From positions 372,001 through 436,000 of the forward strand of contig JBGVCG010000016.1 of assembly GCA_045226255.1 (NCBI GenBank): DNA of 64,000 nucleotides. Direction: 5' to 3'. This stretch comes from UBA1181 sp045226255. GTDB taxonomy: Bacteria > Bacteroidota > Bacteroidia > Bacteroidales > Paludibacteraceae. The notes beneath the pieces were generated by a model that was not told the origin of the DNA, searched no databases, and saw nothing but the letters and a program-made list of their open reading frames with translations. This document shows, one piece after another, positions 54,201-63,293 of this stretch. Both the position numbers and the translations under genes were made by a program. The first letter of the stretch is position 1. Every line of letters begins with the position of its first letter.

Positions 54201-55277
54201 CAAGAAAGCATCCTATGGTCCATCCAAGACAACGGAATAGGCATGGACGAAGAGCAAATCAAGAAGCTAAGCCAGGAGAACCACCTCAGCTCCACCTTCG
54301 GCACCAACAACGAAAAAGGCTCTGGCCTAGGACTAATGATCTGCCACGAGTTCATCATACAAAACAACGGACATTGGGAGATCACCAGCCAGAAAGGGGA
54401 AGGCACCACCTTCACCATCCACTTCCCGAAAGGAGAGCTCAAACAGCAAGAAGAAGGCGCGAACACAACCCATACGATCACGCCGGACGTGGAAAAGAGC
54501 AGTACAAACAAGCAATACAAGCTTCTCGTCGTGGACGACAACGAGGAGATACGCACCTACCTCAACGAGCTCTTCTCGGACTGGTACGACGTGCGATGCG
54601 CCAGCAACGGAGCATCAGCCTTGGAGATCGCCACAGCGGAGATCCCCGACATCATCATCTCGGACATCGTCATGCCTGAGATGGACGGTAAGACCCTCTG
54701 CCACCACATCAAGAACGAGCCGCTCACGCAGCACATTCCTGTCATCCTCCTCACCACCGAGGCAAGCATAGACAACCAGATAGACGGTATCAACTACGGT
54801 GCGGACGACTACGTGACAAAGCCATTCAACGAGAACATCCTCAAGGCGAAAGTATCCACCCTGCTCAAGAACAAAGAACTGCAAAGGGAACATATCAGGA
54901 AGAGCATCCTCAGCACACCGAAGCTGGAGATTCCAGAGAGCCAAGAAGACGCTTTCCTGCGCAAGATAAACCAAACCATCTCGGACAACATCTCAGACAG
55001 CAACCTCTCGGTCGAATTCCTCGCCGAAAAGACTGCCTTGAGCCGCGTACAACTCTTCCGCAAGTTCAAGGCCATCACAGGATGTTCCCCGTCCGAATAC
55101 ATCAAGGCGGTTAGGCTACAACACGCGGCGGACATCCTTTTAAGCGGCAAGTACAACATCGCGGACGTCGCCTACAACGTGGGATTCTCCGACCCTAAAT
55201 ACTTCAGCAACTGCTTCTCGGAGAAGTACGGCATGACTCCATCCCAATACGTCAAGAGCCAAAGCAAGGGAGAATGA
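51240..55277 (+). CDS. Hybrid two-component system protein (sensor kinase-regulator fusion)
   Basis: 1345 residues from the ATG at 51240 (MQRGLTRYIIICVCVC, a signal/anchor). The periplasmic part is two seven-bladed propellers of Reg_prop repeats (IWLATENGLLQYNG, RLWVCTDKGLAIYD, NIWIGTHHYWLFF) followed by a Y_Y_Y domain (LTYYYTMEGHNKQWTFVG). One membrane helix (WWFRALCLLAIFLGFHLVL) leads to HisKA (IIAHDLRNPITAI), HATPase (NLLSNAIKF, GSGLGLMI), a receiver (IIISDIVMPEMDG), and an AraC-type double helix-turn-helix at the end. The class controls polysaccharide use in Bacteroidota, usually beside its target operon; none is here. Confidence 0.94.
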   Translation: MQRGLTRYIIICVCVCISLITPSIIKGETMRFSALKTQSNTPYSNINDLYSDSYGIIWLATENGLLQYNGYEYIKCEQDTSAEVHYNDFRKLFEDSRKRLWVCTDKGLAIYDRRNKRYKHIDLQVCNTYVRGIEEDKEGHLWVLSQYGIFELDPNAKVLQRYELPDVFTCLVLKQEKLWMGSFQKGLYTFDIHTKELKHISIPYPSSQHDPRIHTLTYASDGQIYIGTRNEGLIIYDPINKTARIYTKENTPDLFMSNFVAKTYEDSRKRIWIGFVNGNLLVYDTQTKGFSNSQVILPSTVDKVTINSITEDNRQNIWIGTHHYWLFFSNNTANSFNYYKHSSEDHNSITNNAVTSFCENNGTMMIGTDGGGLNTQTIHTKQFTSQREFGNIILDVKKGKENEFWYATWGNSNIGITKYNIQTGQKKVYSKGEGNNTLPTNNIHHILIEGDSVWITTDGAGVCLINDATGEVTSKLNSHSSIFSEENPQWANYIMRDKQGRLWVCTSDGVVCHQNGQRHIFTLNEQNDALAQNESKMCICDSKNRIWLITTTGGLNLFDEEKQAFSSQFEEYHLPKTLNAITEDNHGNLWITATNEIILFNPDSNTVRHFDMSGDLGGYSFAACAIYKAQDGEIYVGSNNGFFSFDPQEIISKGQYKPVVYLKDLYVNGQKVENQQGTTLNESLAFADTIRLNHDQNHFGIEYFGIDYGQAENLTYYYTMEGHNKQWTFVGKERRAFFTNFDAGTYTFLVKACEQNGDRCSTSKPLTIIIAPAWWQTWWFRALCLLAIFLGFHLVLKLREKRLKQKQEVLEKIVAQRTDELRTKNKEIEQQNKKLDETLNLKDRIMSIIAHDLRNPITAIVGNLSLLTNPSRQYNEEERDKKVQQTFKSAKNLQDQMENLLEWARIQNNTILFSPSDYYLDALSKESVTLLQNLLSEKGIEVTIRNNTNNSAHIDQRMVSSIIRNLLSNAIKFTPQGGKINIRISEEQESILWSIQDNGIGMDEEQIKKLSQENHLSSTFGTNNEKGSGLGLMICHEFIIQNNGHWEITSQKGEGTTFTIHFPKGELKQQEEGANTTHTITPDVEKSSTNKQYKLLVVDDNEEIRTYLNELFSDWYDVRCASNGASALEIATAEIPDIIISDIVMPEMDGKTLCHHIKNEPLTQHIPVILLTTEASIDNQIDGINYGADDYVTKPFNENILKAKVSTLLKNKELQREHIRKSILSTPKLEIPESQEDAFLRKINQTISDNISDSNLSVEFLAEKTALSRVQLFRKFKAITGCSPSEYIKAVRLQHAADILLSGKYNIADVAYNVGFSDPKYFSNCFSEKYGMTPSQYVKSQSKGE

Positions 55278-55282
55278 GGGGG

Positions 55283-55335
55283 ATTTACTATTTAATTGTT
55301 TACGATTTACAATTTAATTTGCGATTTGCAAATTA
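55283..55335. repeat. Degenerate ATTTACNATTTA tract
   Basis: TTTACTATTTAATTG, TTTACGATTTACAATTTAA and GCGATTTGCAAATTA in a row between convergent genes. It belongs with the tracts at 45571 and 60451. Confidence 0.5.
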
Positions 55336-55340
55336 AGCAA

Positions 55341-57806
55341 TCACTCACGATAATACACACGCTTCACACGCTTGGAGATACCCGCCAGCACCTCGTACGA
55401 GATGGTGCCTAACGTATCCGCCACGCCTTGGATCGGGTGCCCCTTGCCGAAGAGGATGACAGAGTCGCCCTCCTTCACGTTCGGAACGTCCGTCAAATCG
55501 ATCATGCAGACATCCATGCAGACATTGCCCACGATCGGTGCGAAACAACCATTGACCAAAACCTTACCGTTACGGTTGCCCAACTTACGGTTGAAACCAT
55601 CCGCATAACCGATAGGAATAGCACCGATGATGGAATCGCGGGTCAGCACACCCTTGCGGCTATAACCGACCGTCTCACTAGCCGGCACCTTGCGGATCTG
55701 CAGGATATTCGTCTTCAGCGTGCAGACCTCCTCCAAACGGTTCGAATCCACCGCACTCATGCCATAGTGTCCGATACCTAAGCGCACCATATCGAACTGA
55801 TATTCGCTGAATCGTTCGATGCCAGCCGAATTCAGGATATGCGCCATGATCTTATAAGGGAAGGCTTGGAATATCTTATCCTTCATCTCCGTGAACAGGG
55901 CAATCTGCTTCTTCGTGTATTCATCGAACATCGCATCGTCCGATCCGAACAAGTGGGAGAATACCGAGCGAGGCTTCACGCACTTCTGCGCCTTCAAGAC
56001 AGAGATCAGTTCGTCCAAGTCCTTCATCTCGAAGCCCAGCCTATGCATACCCGTATCCAGCTTCAGGTGGATAGGATAATCCGTGATGCCTAGCTTGCTC
56101 GCCTCCGCAATCATACGGTTCAGGAGAGAGAAGCTATATACTTCAGGTTCAAGGTTATATTCAAATATTTTATGGAAACTATTCGGTTCAGGGTTCATCA
56201 CCACGATAGGGATGTGGATGCCCTCGCTTCTCAGGACAGCGCCTTCGTCCGCCACAGCCACCGCCAAATAGTCGCAACCATTCTGCTGCAACGTGCGGGC
56301 CACCTCGATGTCTCCGCTACCGTAGGCGTTCGCCTTCACCATGCTCATCATCTTCGTGCCCGGTTTCAGGAAAGAGCGGAAGTAGTTGAAGTTATTCACC
56401 AAAGCGGACAGATTCACCTCCAAGACGGTCTCGTGCACCACCTTAGCCAGTTTGTCCGTGATCGTCTCGAAACGGAACTTGCGGGAACCCTTCAGGAGAA
56501 TCGCCTCATGCTCGAAGTTGAAAGAATCGATGTGGTGCATGAAACTCTCCGTGTCAGGGAAGAAAGACTTCTCCGGCACATCGAAGCATTTCTCATGCGC
56601 GGATATATCATGGCCGATACCGATGAAGCGTTCCACATGCTTCTCCTCCACCAGGGCGGCGACGTCACAGTATAGTTCATCGATTTCCCTACCCGTTTGG
56701 AAGATATCGGAGAGGATCAACGTCTTACGCAACTTCTTAGAATCCGCCTGTTGCGAGAGAAAATCCAAGGCGATGCCCAAAGCATTGATGTCAGAGTTAT
56801 AACTATCATTGATCAGGAGGCAATCCTTCTCACCGTCCTTCACCTCCATGCGCATAGCCACGGACTCCAGTTCGGACATGCGCTCGCAGACCTTCTTAGG
56901 ATCGAAGCCCAAGGCGAACAAGACGCAAACGCAATGCAGCGCGTTATCGAGGGAAGCGTAATCGGTGAAAGGCACGACGACCCCGTACTTCTTGCCGTTG
57001 TAGAGGTAAGAGACGGATGTGGCATCCCGCTCGACCTTCTGTTCCAGGATCTGCACCGTGGCATCCTTTTGCTTGCCAAAGGTGATGAAACGGGCGTTCG
57101 GGTGCATCTGTTGCGCACAGATATCCACAAGCTTATCATCCTTGCCATAGACAATCGTGCCGCATCCCTCGAAGAGTTTCATCTTCTCGATGCACTTTTG
57201 CTTGAGGGAAGAGAAGTTCTGTTGGTGCGCCTCACCCAAATTAGTGAAGACACCGATGGAAGGTGCGACGATCGGTGCGAGGTTAGCCATCTCGCCCACT
57301 TGGGAGATACCCACCTCGAAGATGCCCAATTGAGTCGTCTCATCCATCTCCCAGACAGAGAGCGGCACACCAATCTGCGAGTTATAGCTACGAGGCGAAC
57401 GGGTGATCCGGTAATCCGCATGGAGGAGTTGGTACAACCATTCCTTCACGATGGTCTTTCCGTTGCTGCCTGTAATACCAATCACAGGGACGTTGAAGCG
57501 TGACCTATGCGCTGCGGTCAGGCGTTGCAGAGCGGCGACCGTATCCTTCACCACGATGAAGCAGGCGTCAGTGAACTGCCCATATTCCGAAGCGTCATGG
57601 GAGACCATGAAGCAACGCACATTGCGGCGATACAAGTCCTCGATATAGTTATGTCCGTCGTCTCGGCTAGACTTGACAGCCACGAACAACGTGTCCTCCG
57701 GGAAAGAGAGCAAACGGCTGTCCAACAACAATCTGCACACACACGCATCAGGGTCGCCCATCAGACGACCACCGACCATCTCAGCGATTTCCGAAATCCT
57801 ATACAT
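55341..57806 (-). CDS. Bifunctional MurF ligase-alanine racemase
   Basis: 821 residues joining two steps of peptidoglycan synthesis. The N-terminal half (about 1-455) is UDP-MurNAc-tripeptide:D-Ala-D-Ala ligase with the ATP loop GITGSNGKTIVKEW and LINDSYNSDINAL. The C-terminal half (about 460-821) is PLP-dependent alanine racemase with the lysine in MVKANAYGSG, HLKLDTGMHRLGF and the tyrosine-bearing TVGYSRKG. The fusion is known in Bacteroidota; all key residues I can check are present in both parts. It stands alone behind the VC0807-like gene. Confidence 0.95.
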   Translation of the reverse strand: MYRISEIAEMVGGRLMGDPDACVCRLLLDSRLLSFPEDTLFVAVKSSRDDGHNYIEDLYRRNVRCFMVSHDASEYGQFTDACFIVVKDTVAALQRLTAAHRSRFNVPVIGITGSNGKTIVKEWLYQLLHADYRITRSPRSYNSQIGVPLSVWEMDETTQLGIFEVGISQVGEMANLAPIVAPSIGVFTNLGEAHQQNFSSLKQKCIEKMKLFEGCGTIVYGKDDKLVDICAQQMHPNARFITFGKQKDATVQILEQKVERDATSVSYLYNGKKYGVVVPFTDYASLDNALHCVCVLFALGFDPKKVCERMSELESVAMRMEVKDGEKDCLLINDSYNSDINALGIALDFLSQQADSKKLRKTLILSDIFQTGREIDELYCDVAALVEEKHVERFIGIGHDISAHEKCFDVPEKSFFPDTESFMHHIDSFNFEHEAILLKGSRKFRFETITDKLAKVVHETVLEVNLSALVNNFNYFRSFLKPGTKMMSMVKANAYGSGDIEVARTLQQNGCDYLAVAVADEGAVLRSEGIHIPIVVMNPEPNSFHKIFEYNLEPEVYSFSLLNRMIAEASKLGITDYPIHLKLDTGMHRLGFEMKDLDELISVLKAQKCVKPRSVFSHLFGSDDAMFDEYTKKQIALFTEMKDKIFQAFPYKIMAHILNSAGIERFSEYQFDMVRLGIGHYGMSAVDSNRLEEVCTLKTNILQIRKVPASETVGYSRKGVLTRDSIIGAIPIGYADGFNRKLGNRNGKVLVNGCFAPIVGNVCMDVCMIDLTDVPNVKEGDSVILFGKGHPIQGVADTLGTISYEVLAGISKRVKRVYYRE

Positions 57807-57894
57807 AAAATTCTCCTTTCATTGCAGGTCCCGACGCAAGCAGGACCCATTCGATAAAAAACGAGACGCTTCTTGCGTCCCGTCCCATTATTCG

Positions 57895-58680
57895 TTATTC
57901 TTTATTCTCCTCACTACTATCATTGTCGGACTTCTCCTTCGAAGAGTCGTCCATCTTCTCCCTCAGTTCGGGAGCCAGCATCTCCTCCATGGTCAGACCT
58001 GTGGTCTTCTTTAGGTTGCTGATCAGGTACCACAAGGCGAACATCATCACTATAGTGGCAGGCAAAGCATTCACCGGCAAGCTCAGGGCGGTCATCTTCG
58101 CCAGCTCCTGCGTGAAAGCCTCCGTGCCCGACGGACTGTGGATCACCACCTTAGCCAAGACGAAGTTCGTGATCGTGGAGACCAGGAAAGAGAGCGCCAA
58201 GAGGTAGGTGGAATTCACCAATACCCTATCGAACTCCTCCCTTTTATTCTTCTCATCCAAGATACGGTCCACCAACTGCACATCCATCAGATTATCGTTG
58301 TACAATAGTTTACGGACCAACGGATAAGGCGTTTTCAGGGAGATGAGGATAGCCAGACCAATCAGGCAAGGAACCGAAGCCTCCTTATAGGCGATCCATT
58401 CGCTCGGGAACTCGAACACGCCGATGATGCCCGTCAGCAGAATACTCACGAAACCCACGATGGAGATGAAGTTCGTATTACGTCTCTTCAAAAAATCATA
58501 GATGAAGTAAACAGTAGGGAAAGCCAAAGCGACGATCAGACCGTAGACAGGGCCCAACCTGTCGGCGGATGTCAATTTAGACAAAACAATCACCGGGATG
58601 ACAATATTGAACACGATACTGACAAACGGGTTCTCCTTCTCTTTCTTCTTACTCACCTCAACGTTTTCGTTAGCACTCAT
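57895..58680 (-). CDS. Polytopic membrane protein (VC0807-like)
   Basis: 261 residues with six or seven hydrophobic segments and a charged acidic C-terminal tail (EKMDDSSKEKSDNDSSEENKE). The pattern and the LKTPYPLVRKLLYN block recall the VC0807 family of uncharacterised membrane proteins; this is from memory. Transport role possible but unproven. Same strand as murF-alr, 88 bases upstream. Confidence 0.65.
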   Translation of the reverse strand: MSANENVEVSKKKEKENPFVSIVFNIVIPVIVLSKLTSADRLGPVYGLIVALAFPTVYFIYDFLKRRNTNFISIVGFVSILLTGIIGVFEFPSEWIAYKEASVPCLIGLAILISLKTPYPLVRKLLYNDNLMDVQLVDRILDEKNKREEFDRVLVNSTYLLALSFLVSTITNFVLAKVVIHSPSGTEAFTQELAKMTALSLPVNALPATIVMMFALWYLISNLKKTTGLTMEEMLAPELREKMDDSSKEKSDNDSSEENKE

Positions 58681-58750
58681 AAATCTATTCCTTTACACAA
58701 AAATTCAACAGAAAATATTACCTAGACATACCCAATCAAGCCATAAACCG

Positions 58751-59218
58751 TCATTCACCATAGGCAGGAACAATGTCCATGTCGCTCATCGCACTAGTCG
58801 GCGGGAAGGGAACATTGGAACCGAGCCGACGAATATCATTGCCCGACAAATGGTATACCTGGCAGAAGTAAGAAGAGTCCACCAATTGTTTCCAAGTTTT
58901 ACTTTCGAAATCTTCTTTCTTCAGGAAAAAGATGGAAATAGTGTCACTCGGGCTTAATACCTCTTCAGGATTTTCTTCCATGCCAATATAACGGACCACT
59001 GATTTTTCATTAATAGCCATAATATGATAATTCACCGAATCGATTTTCAAACCATTCTGTTTCTGGAACTTACCATCATAACGGCATATAGAATATACAA
59101 GATTCTCAGACTTATTATCCACATTGATAACATAGAAGTCATTCTCAAAGAAATCGCCACAAGAGCATATAGGCAACAACATTGCCAATACAATTAACGA
59201 ATAGATGAATTTATTCAT
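58751..59218 (-). CDS. Small lipoprotein of unknown function
   Basis: The start at 59218 gives MNKFIYSLIVLAMLLPICSC (lipobox ICSC). 155 residues, beta-rich (FYVINVDNKSENLVYSICRY), no family known. The in-frame 27 residues upstream are discarded because they hide the signal peptide. Divergent from tsaD. Confidence 0.66.
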   Translation of the reverse strand: MNKFIYSLIVLAMLLPICSCGDFFENDFYVINVDNKSENLVYSICRYDGKFQKQNGLKIDSVNYHIMAINEKSVVRYIGMEENPEEVLSPSDTISIFFLKKEDFESKTWKQLVDSSYFCQVYHLSGNDIRRLGSNVPFPPTSAMSDMDIVPAYGE

Positions 59219-59353
59219 ACCTTTTCCCATACAAATCTTGGTTAAAACCTCTCCTTTCATGAAAAAAACATTGCATAAAAAGACTTTCAAAGGTAGCAAA
59301 ATCGCCTCGGAAAGGGAAAACTTTTCGCATAATTATTTTAACGTTGCCATTAT

Positions 59354-59385
59354 TTAGAACTTACCCTAATAAAATTGTACCTTTG
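59354..59385 (+). promoter_or_regulatory. Promoter of tsaD
   Basis: A TTAG at 59354-59357, 20 bases, then TACCTTTG (59378-59385). The -7 box is a full match, the -33 box off by one. The ATG follows 24 bases on. Confidence 0.65.
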
Positions 59386-59408
59386 CAGGCGAATAATTAG
59401 AAAGAACA

Positions 59409-60425
59409 ATGGTCAACATCTTAGCGATAGAGTCATCATGTGATGACACATCAGCCGCCGTCATCAGCGACGGATACCTATTGTCCAACGTGATAGCGAG
59501 TCAGAAAGTGCACGAGTCATACGGTGGAGTGGTACCCGAGCTGGCCTCACGCGCCCATCAACAGAACATCATACCAGTCGTATCGGAAGCCATCCGGCAA
59601 TCCGGCATCCGAAAGGAAGACCTCAACGCCATCGCATTCACCCGAGGTCCGGGTCTGATGGGATCATTGCTCGTCGGGACCTCCTTCGCCAAGGGATTCT
59701 CCTTAGCGTTGGGCATTCCGTTGGTCGACGTGAACCACCTGCAGGCGCACATCCTCGCGCACTTCATCCAGACGAAGGAGGAGGAGAAGGAGTTGCCCAA
59801 CTTCCCGTTCATCTGTCTGCTCGTTTCGGGTGGCAACTCACAGATTGTCTTGGTGAAAAGCTACAAGGAGATGGAGATCATCGGTCAGACCATCGACGAT
59901 GCGGCGGGTGAAGCATTCGACAAGTGCGCCAAAGTGATGGGGCTACCCTACCCTGGAGGACCCGTCATCGACCGTCTCGCCAAAGAGGGAGACCCGAAAG
60001 CATTCACGCTACACAAGCCACAGATTCCTGGCTACAACTATAGTTTCAGTGGGTTAAAGACCTCCTTCCTCTACCTACTTCGGGACGAGATCCAGAAGAA
60101 CCCGAACTTCGTGCAGGAACGTCAGAAAGACCTCTGCGCCGTGTTGCAGAGCACCGTCATCGACATCCTCATGGACAAGCTCAGAAAGGCCGTGAAAGCC
60201 TATGGCATCAAGGAAGTGGCCGTGGCGGGAGGCGTATCAGCCAACTCAGGCTTGCGCGCCGCATTCGAAGACCATGCGAGACGATACAAATGGAAGATCC
60301 ATATCCCTAAATTCTCCTACACGACAGACAACGGAGCCATGGTGGCGATCGCCGGGTACTACAAATACTTGGACGGAGACTTCTGCGACATCAGTCTACC
60401 ACCGTTCTCGAAAGTGAACATGTAG
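59409..60425 (+). CDS. tsaD: tRNA N6-adenosine threonylcarbamoyltransferase TsaD
   Basis: Kae1/Qri7 family enzyme that with TsaB and TsaE places threonylcarbamoyl on A37 of ANN-decoding tRNAs. Motifs: IESSCDDTSAAV, the metal-binding HLQAHILAH, LLVSGGNSQIVLV, and AVAGGVSANSGLR. 338 residues, typical; no fusions. Confidence 0.97.
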   Translation: MVNILAIESSCDDTSAAVISDGYLLSNVIASQKVHESYGGVVPELASRAHQQNIIPVVSEAIRQSGIRKEDLNAIAFTRGPGLMGSLLVGTSFAKGFSLALGIPLVDVNHLQAHILAHFIQTKEEEKELPNFPFICLLVSGGNSQIVLVKSYKEMEIIGQTIDDAAGEAFDKCAKVMGLPYPGGPVIDRLAKEGDPKAFTLHKPQIPGYNYSFSGLKTSFLYLLRDEIQKNPNFVQERQKDLCAVLQSTVIDILMDKLRKAVKAYGIKEVAVAGGVSANSGLRAAFEDHARRYKWKIHIPKFSYTTDNGAMVAIAGYYKYLDGDFCDISLPPFSKVNM

Positions 60426-60450
60426 AGAATTTTGAATTGGGGAGGAGCAT

Positions 60451-60493
60451 TTTATTCATTTACTATTTAGCTATTTACGATTTACTATTTACA
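60451..60493. repeat. Degenerate ATTTACNATTTA tract
   Basis: TTTATTCATTTACTATTTAG, then CTATTTACGATTTACTATTTA between convergent tsaD and the Plug gene; like those at 45571 and 55283. No gene in 60426-60573. Confidence 0.5.
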
Positions 60494-60573
60494 GAGGGAT
60501 AGTATAGTAATCCGTTGTCTCGTCTCAATGAGGGAGGCGAGTGATTAAAAGAAAAAACCGTGAAAGTAAGGCG

Positions 60574-61869
60574 TTATTTGGAGAAGATGCGTTCGAACCC
60601 GATCAAGCGGTCATAATTAGAGCCCAAAGGTCTATAGTAAACATAGATCTGGTATTCGTTCTCCGTCTCCCAGAAACTACCTTCCGCACGCGAGTTCAAA
60701 CCGAAGGTGAGACCCGCCGGCACAAAAAGGTACTGGAAATTATAGCCACCATTTTTCAGCACAATGCTCAACTCATATTGGTGGCGATCATAGTTGTAAA
60801 CCATCTTGTTCGACTCATCCAAACGTCCGTCGTTGAAGGCGCCAGAGACGTACAATGAGCCATCCAGCCAAGGCTCTTCAAGGGGATAGGAGAAATGCAC
60901 GACGGAGTAATCCACTTCCGCATCGCTCCATACATCCTGTTGGTGCACCAGATATCCCCCGTTCACATCCCTTCTAAATACCGAAGTCTTTCCGTCCGTC
61001 ATCACACCTGGACGCATCTCCACATGGTAGTACGGGTTATGGAAGGAGATACGCTCCACACAACCGCTGAAGCGGAAGCGGTGGGAGAAGTCGGCCACAT
61101 TATACTGCACGCCCCCCTCGAACGAAAGCTTACGTTCATCCTCAAAGACTAACGACTCAGGCTTCACATACGTAGGCTTCAAGCCGTACACCTCATTATC
61201 GCGCCGCCCGTTCTGACGGACAATCACCGTCAATTCGTCAGGCATAGCAGTGAAATTGCCCTTGTAAAAGAGTTCGAACGTAAGGTGCTGATACTCCTTG
61301 TTGACACCATAGACAGACCTACCATCAACTTCCCCGACAATGCTCACCTTAGGATCCTGCTGGGAGAAACAGGCGACAAGAAGATTCGACGAGGGCTCAT
61401 CCACATCATAGACCTGAACAATGTAATTACCAGGCAATGTCAACTTCACTTCGTCGTTTGGCAGGGAAAACTCATAATGGGAGTAGTCGAATGTAGTATT
61501 CATTGAAATATACGGATCCTCAATGATGACCTCGTTCAAGCCCTCCATATACTCCATCTCATCCAGTTCGGAAAGGGTCCAATCCGCATTGCAATACCTG
61601 ATTTTATAGGCGAGATGGCGAGACTTATGCGACATCCAGTCGAAAGCCACCTTCACATGATCGTCCGAGCCCATACGGATCACGGGAACATCCAGTTGGT
61701 CAGCATTCAGGTAGACCTGAATCGTCTTGATGTCAGGCGTATAGGATTTGGTCACATATTTCTGCGCATAAGCTGCAGAACCGCACAAAGAAGCGCAGAG
61801 GATCAGCATGGTTCCCAGAAGGGTTCCGAACCTATTCCTAACCTTACAAATAAAAAGTTTATCAATCAT
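60574..61869 (-). CDS. Plug-type protein of type IX secretion (DUF5103)
   Basis: 431 residues with a signal peptide ending AYAQ. The N-terminal sandwich (TIQVYLNADQLDVPVIRMGS, LAYKIRYCNADWTLSELDE) and the C-terminal sandwich (YNYDRHQYELSIVLKNGGYN) fit DUF5103. A DUF5103 protein called Plug closes the SprA translocon from the periplasm when no substrate is engaged in Flavobacterium. With the GH74 sorting domain, it supports an active T9SS in this organism. It overlaps the ttcA gene's end by eight bases. Confidence 0.85.
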   Translation of the reverse strand: MIDKLFICKVRNRFGTLLGTMLILCASLCGSAAYAQKYVTKSYTPDIKTIQVYLNADQLDVPVIRMGSDDHVKVAFDWMSHKSRHLAYKIRYCNADWTLSELDEMEYMEGLNEVIIEDPYISMNTTFDYSHYEFSLPNDEVKLTLPGNYIVQVYDVDEPSSNLLVACFSQQDPKVSIVGEVDGRSVYGVNKEYQHLTFELFYKGNFTAMPDELTVIVRQNGRRDNEVYGLKPTYVKPESLVFEDERKLSFEGGVQYNVADFSHRFRFSGCVERISFHNPYYHVEMRPGVMTDGKTSVFRRDVNGGYLVHQQDVWSDAEVDYSVVHFSYPLEEPWLDGSLYVSGAFNDGRLDESNKMVYNYDRHQYELSIVLKNGGYNFQYLFVPAGLTFGLNSRAEGSFWETENEYQIYVYYRPLGSNYDRLIGFERIFSK

Positions 61870-62614
61870 TCGTCAATATTTTTTTGGGGAGATAATCCAA
61901 TTGGACATTCTCCATAGCATTCCACATACTACCCTTCACGTTCGGGTTCATCTCCGACAACCGCTCCATCACCTCCTTCATGGTCTCGCGATGGGAAGCG
62001 GTCTCGTAAGGGCAAAGCACCTTCTGCTTCACATATTGGTGCGCCTCCGCCAATTCGGCCAGCTCATGCTCCTCGATCAAAGCCATCGGACGGATGATGG
62101 TCATGTCGAACTTATCCATCTTCAGCAGCGGAGGCATCGTGCCGAACGAGCCTTGGAAGGTAAGGTTCATCAATAACGTACGAAGGATATCATCCTTATG
62201 ATGACCCAAAGCGATCTTGCGGCATCCCAACTCTTTCGCCACATCGAAGAACCGCTTGCGACGGCTCCACGAACAGAGGAAACAAGGGGTCTTGCGCTTA
62301 TCGGTGGACATATCAAAGGAGGTGACCGAATGGAGAAACGAAGCCCCGCACTGCTCCGCAAAAGAGCGCAGATACTCCACGTCAGACTGGTACGGGATAT
62401 TGCTCATCGTGACATGCAAAGCGGTCATCGAGAAATCAACGTGGCCCGTCCGCTTATACTGCCCCAAAAGCTCCAGCAAAGCCAACGAGTCCTTCCCGCC
62501 GGAAAGACCAACCAGGATATGATCACCCTCCCCAATCAGTCCATAATCCTCAACAGCCCGTTTGAACTCCTTGAAAACCTTATGGAACAAACGTCCATCC
62601 TTCGTGTTAGACAT
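61862..62614 (-). CDS. ttcA: tRNA 2-thiocytidine biosynthesis protein TtcA
   Basis: ATP pyrophosphatase that thiolates C32 of some tRNAs with an iron-sulfur cluster. The start at 62614 (MSNTKDGRLFHKVFKEF) is taken because 61 upstream in-frame residues are unlike the family. Motifs: P-loop LVGLSGGKDSLALL, CFLCSWSRRKR for the cluster, and LGHHKDDILRTLLMNL. 250 residues. It overlaps the Plug gene by eight bases. Confidence 0.9.
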   Translation of the reverse strand: MSNTKDGRLFHKVFKEFKRAVEDYGLIGEGDHILVGLSGGKDSLALLELLGQYKRTGHVDFSMTALHVTMSNIPYQSDVEYLRSFAEQCGASFLHSVTSFDMSTDKRKTPCFLCSWSRRKRFFDVAKELGCRKIALGHHKDDILRTLLMNLTFQGSFGTMPPLLKMDKFDMTIIRPMALIEEHELAELAEAHQYVKQKVLCPYETASHRETMKEVMERLSEMNPNVKGSMWNAMENVQLDYLPKKILTND

Positions 62615-62746
62615 AAACCAAGCCTCATTAAAAACGCACAAAAGTAACAAAATAGTCTGTTCAAATAAAAAAACGAGCCATAAACGACGCGCATTAGGGG
62701 AAATATCACGTAAAAACACTATTTTTGTAGAGTAAAAAAAAGAGAT

Positions 62747-63280
62747 ATGATAACGAGGGATGACATCATGCAGATCGGGCAGATCGTGAAAACGCACGGG
62801 CTTCGGGGAGAACTAGCGTTCACCTACAAGACCGACATCTTCGACGAGGCGGATCCTCCATGCCTCATTTGCGAGTTGGACGGCATATACGTGCCCTTCT
62901 TCGTCGACGAGATCCGTATCAAAAACGACGAGACCGCACTGGTGAAGTTCGAGGGCATCGACTCAGCCGAGGAGGCGCAAGAGTTAGTCAAAGCGCCCAT
63001 CTTCATCGAGAAGAAGCATGTGCCGGAAGAGATCGGGCAGGACGAGGTGGAAGGAGTGGACTACTACATCGGCTTCAAGGTCTTCGACGAGAACGGTGCG
63101 GAGATCGGCGAGATAGAAGATGTGGACGACACGTCGGAGAACGTGCTTTTCCTCGTGACCAACCCCCAAGGCGAAGAGTTTTACATCCCAGCCACCGACG
63201 AATACATCATTGAAATCGACGACGAGAAGAGGACGATGAGCATGGATTTGCCGGAGGGTCTGTTAGACTTAAACAAGTAA
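62747..63280 (+). CDS. rimM: 16S rRNA processing protein RimM
   Basis: Assembly factor that binds S19 on the nascent 30S head. Motifs: QIGQIVKTHGLRGEL at the start and the C-terminal PRC-barrel (YYIGFKVFDENGAEIGEIED, FYIPATDEYI). 177 residues. Preceded by a -7 box TATTTTTG at 62720-62727. The next gene follows after 13 bases. Confidence 0.95.
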   Translation: MITRDDIMQIGQIVKTHGLRGELAFTYKTDIFDEADPPCLICELDGIYVPFFVDEIRIKNDETALVKFEGIDSAEEAQELVKAPIFIEKKHVPEEIGQDEVEGVDYYIGFKVFDENGAEIGEIEDVDDTSENVLFLVTNPQGEEFYIPATDEYIIEIDDEKRTMSMDLPEGLLDLNK

Positions 63281-63293
63281 AAACGTAGGAAGC

